DNA of 64,000 nt from Sphingobacteriales bacterium (lineage in GTDB: Bacteria > Bacteroidota > Bacteroidia > Sphingobacteriales > Sphingobacteriaceae). The position numbers and the translations under genes were made by a program. The stretch spans positions 1-64,000 of the forward strand of contig JANXOD010000016.1 of assembly GCA_025353765.1 (NCBI GenBank), written 5' to 3'. This document shows, piece after piece, positions 62,851 through 64,000 of the stretch (the first letter of the stretch is position 1; each line of letters starts with the position of its first letter). The notes under the pieces were generated by a model. It saw only the letters and a list, made by a program, of their open reading frames with translations, did no database searches and was not told the DNA's origin.

Positions 62851-64000
62851 TTAAAATTTATAAAATCCGTAAACCAGTAAAGCAATTATACCGGCAACCA
62901 TCATAAACAGGTAAAAACCTACATTACCGGCTTGTAATAATCTAAAACCTTTGCTTGCCTCGTTCGCTCCTGAACCTAAACCATTTACTATTCCGTCAAT
63001 TCCGGCTTTGTCCACCACTTTAAAAAAGAAACGTGATAAGGCATCCAGCGGACGAGTAATTAAAGCAGCATAAATTTCATCCACATAATATTTATTTAAG
63101 GAAATTTTTGCTAAAGCATTCCGCTTTACCTGATCTCCAACGGGAACATGTGCATTTTTAACATAGCGGGTATACGCAAATAGTAAAGCCGCTAAAGCTC
63201 CCGCGACGGAAACTCCCATTAATATAAATTCGGTCGTGTGATCTAAACCTGATTCGCCCATTATACTGCTCGATGATCCAAAAACCGGGGATAGAAATCC
63301 GGCCAGCCAATGTTTACCTCCTAATACTTCGGGTATTCCAATAAATCCTCCGATTGCAGATAATACCGCCAGAATGATCAATGGAATAGTCATTGATTTT
63401 GGAGACTCATGCAAATGATGCTCCTGCTCATGTGTTCCTCTGAATGTACCGCTAAACGTTAAAAATAGCATCCGGAACATATAGAATGAGGTGAACACAG
63501 CACCAATTACACCAATTATCCAGAGTATCTTATTATGCTCATATACGTGAGCTAAAATTTCATCTTTAGAAAAAAAACCTGCAAATGGTGGTAGTCCGGC
63601 TATCGCGACGGTTCCAATCATCATCGTTAAAAACGTAATGGGCAATTTCTTTTTTAGTCCGCCCATATGGCGCATATCCTGTTCATTACTCATAGCATGA
63701 ATGACCGAACCTGCACCCAGGAATAATAGTGCTTTAAAGAAAGCATGCGTAATGACATGGAAGAATGCTCCGGTATAGGCTCCTACTCCTAAGCCTAAAA
63801 ACATATATCCCAATTGAGATACCGTTGAATAGGCCAGAACCTTTTTAATATCTGTTTGCGTTACCGCGATGGTTGCTCCTAAAATTGCAGTTGCTAATCC
63901 TATAATTGAAACTACTTCCAGCGTTTGAGGAGCAAGCGTAAAAAGAATGTTTGAGCGGGAAATCATATAAATGCCTGCTGTAACCATGGTTGCTGCATGG
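62851..64000 (-). CDS. nuoL: NADH-quinone oxidoreductase subunit L, partial (N-terminus beyond window)
   Basis: 383 codons to the edge with the frame open past the ATG at 63987; the preceding residues HAAT complete the NuoL motif HAATMVTAGIYMISR, so the true start lies beyond the window. Lys/His-bearing helices (YSTVSQLGYMFLGLGVG, HAFFKALLFLGAGSV) and C-terminal long amphipathic region are present. Largest antiporter-like subunit of complex I, transcribed with nuoM. Confidence 0.95.
   Translation of the reverse strand, partial: HAATMVTAGIYMISRSNILFTLAPQTLEVVSIIGLATAILGATIAVTQTDIKKVLAYSTVSQLGYMFLGLGVGAYTGAFFHVITHAFFKALLFLGAGSVIHAMSNEQDMRHMGGLKKKLPITFLTMMIGTVAIAGLPPFAGFFSKDEILAHVYEHNKILWIIGVIGAVFTSFYMFRMLFLTFSGTFRGTHEQEHHLHESPKSMTIPLIILAVLSAIGGFIGIPEVLGGKHWLAGFLSPVFGSSSSIMGESGLDHTTEFILMGVSVAGALAALLFAYTRYVKNAHVPVGDQVKRNALAKISLNKYYVDEIYAALITRPLDALSRFFFKVVDKAGIDGIVNGLGSGANEASKGFRLLQAGNVGFYLFMMVAGIIALLVYGFYKF

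Overview
The window is chromosomal DNA from a low-GC member of the Bacteroidota, most likely of the Sphingobacteriales type. The evidence is the type IX secretion/gliding proteins SprA, PorV and GldJ, an E1 alpha-beta fusion dehydrogenase, DUF4292 and DUF4159 proteins, and many -7 elements of the form TAnnTTTG with occasional TTTG at -33. I cannot name a genus from sequence alone. I found no rRNA, tRNA, CRISPR array, transposase or phage gene.

Layout. 1-2535: the N-terminal 845 codons of a secreted thermolysin-like (M4) metalloprotease, running off the left edge. 2.8-8.8 kb: E1 dehydrogenase, SprT-like protein, feoAB iron uptake, VanZ-like protein, gcvH. 8.8-18.8 kb: one leftward run maeB-ruvA-sprA feeding into gcvH-vanZ. 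19.3-23.1 kb: an accessory cassette with a C39-like/VKOR/thioredoxin fusion, a double-glycine leader peptide with a six-cysteine core, and a glycosyltransferase-like protein. 23.1-30.9 kb: envelope and housekeeping genes (MltD-like LysM transglycosylase, gatA, two TatA-type proteins, EnvC-like protein, DUF4292, TPR lipoprotein partner, dut). 31.0-31.2 kb: a 42-bp tandem repeat. 31.3-42.3 kb: flippases, acylphosphatase, nitronate monooxygenase, amidohydrolase, rlmN, comF, a beta-helix lipoprotein, and a small glycan cluster (flippase, two methyltransferases, glycosyltransferase). 42.5-52 kb: typA, a Cys-rich mini membrane protein, a GH18/NodB/GT2 three-domain protein, ispF, porV, gldJ. 52-58 kb: biotin carrier, DUF4159, rsmE, CNNM/CBS transporter-like protein, ppa, dedA, nuoN. 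58.0-61.4 kb: a second accessory island. 61.4-64 kb: nuoM and partial nuoL.

Two regions stand out. The first (19.3-23.1 kb) has the parts expected for making a disulfide-bonded, possibly glycosylated, ribosomally made peptide: precursor, membrane disulfide catalyst, sugar-transferase-like enzyme with a winged-helix-like tail. It resembles glycocin clusters in logic, but has no transporter in view. The second (58.0-61.4 kb) separates nuoM from nuoN. It holds two homologous double-glycine peptides with a conserved Cys-bracketed core, two paralogous mini membrane proteins that look like immunity proteins (one with a frameshifted tail), a CPBP-type membrane protein and a trypco2-like protein. I read it as a bacteriocin/immunity island inserted into the respiratory complex I operon.

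Several housekeeping genes (E1, rlmN, the Cys-rich mini protein, porV) have their TAnnTTTG element ending only 4-7 bases before the start codon, which suggests leaderless or nearly leaderless mRNAs.
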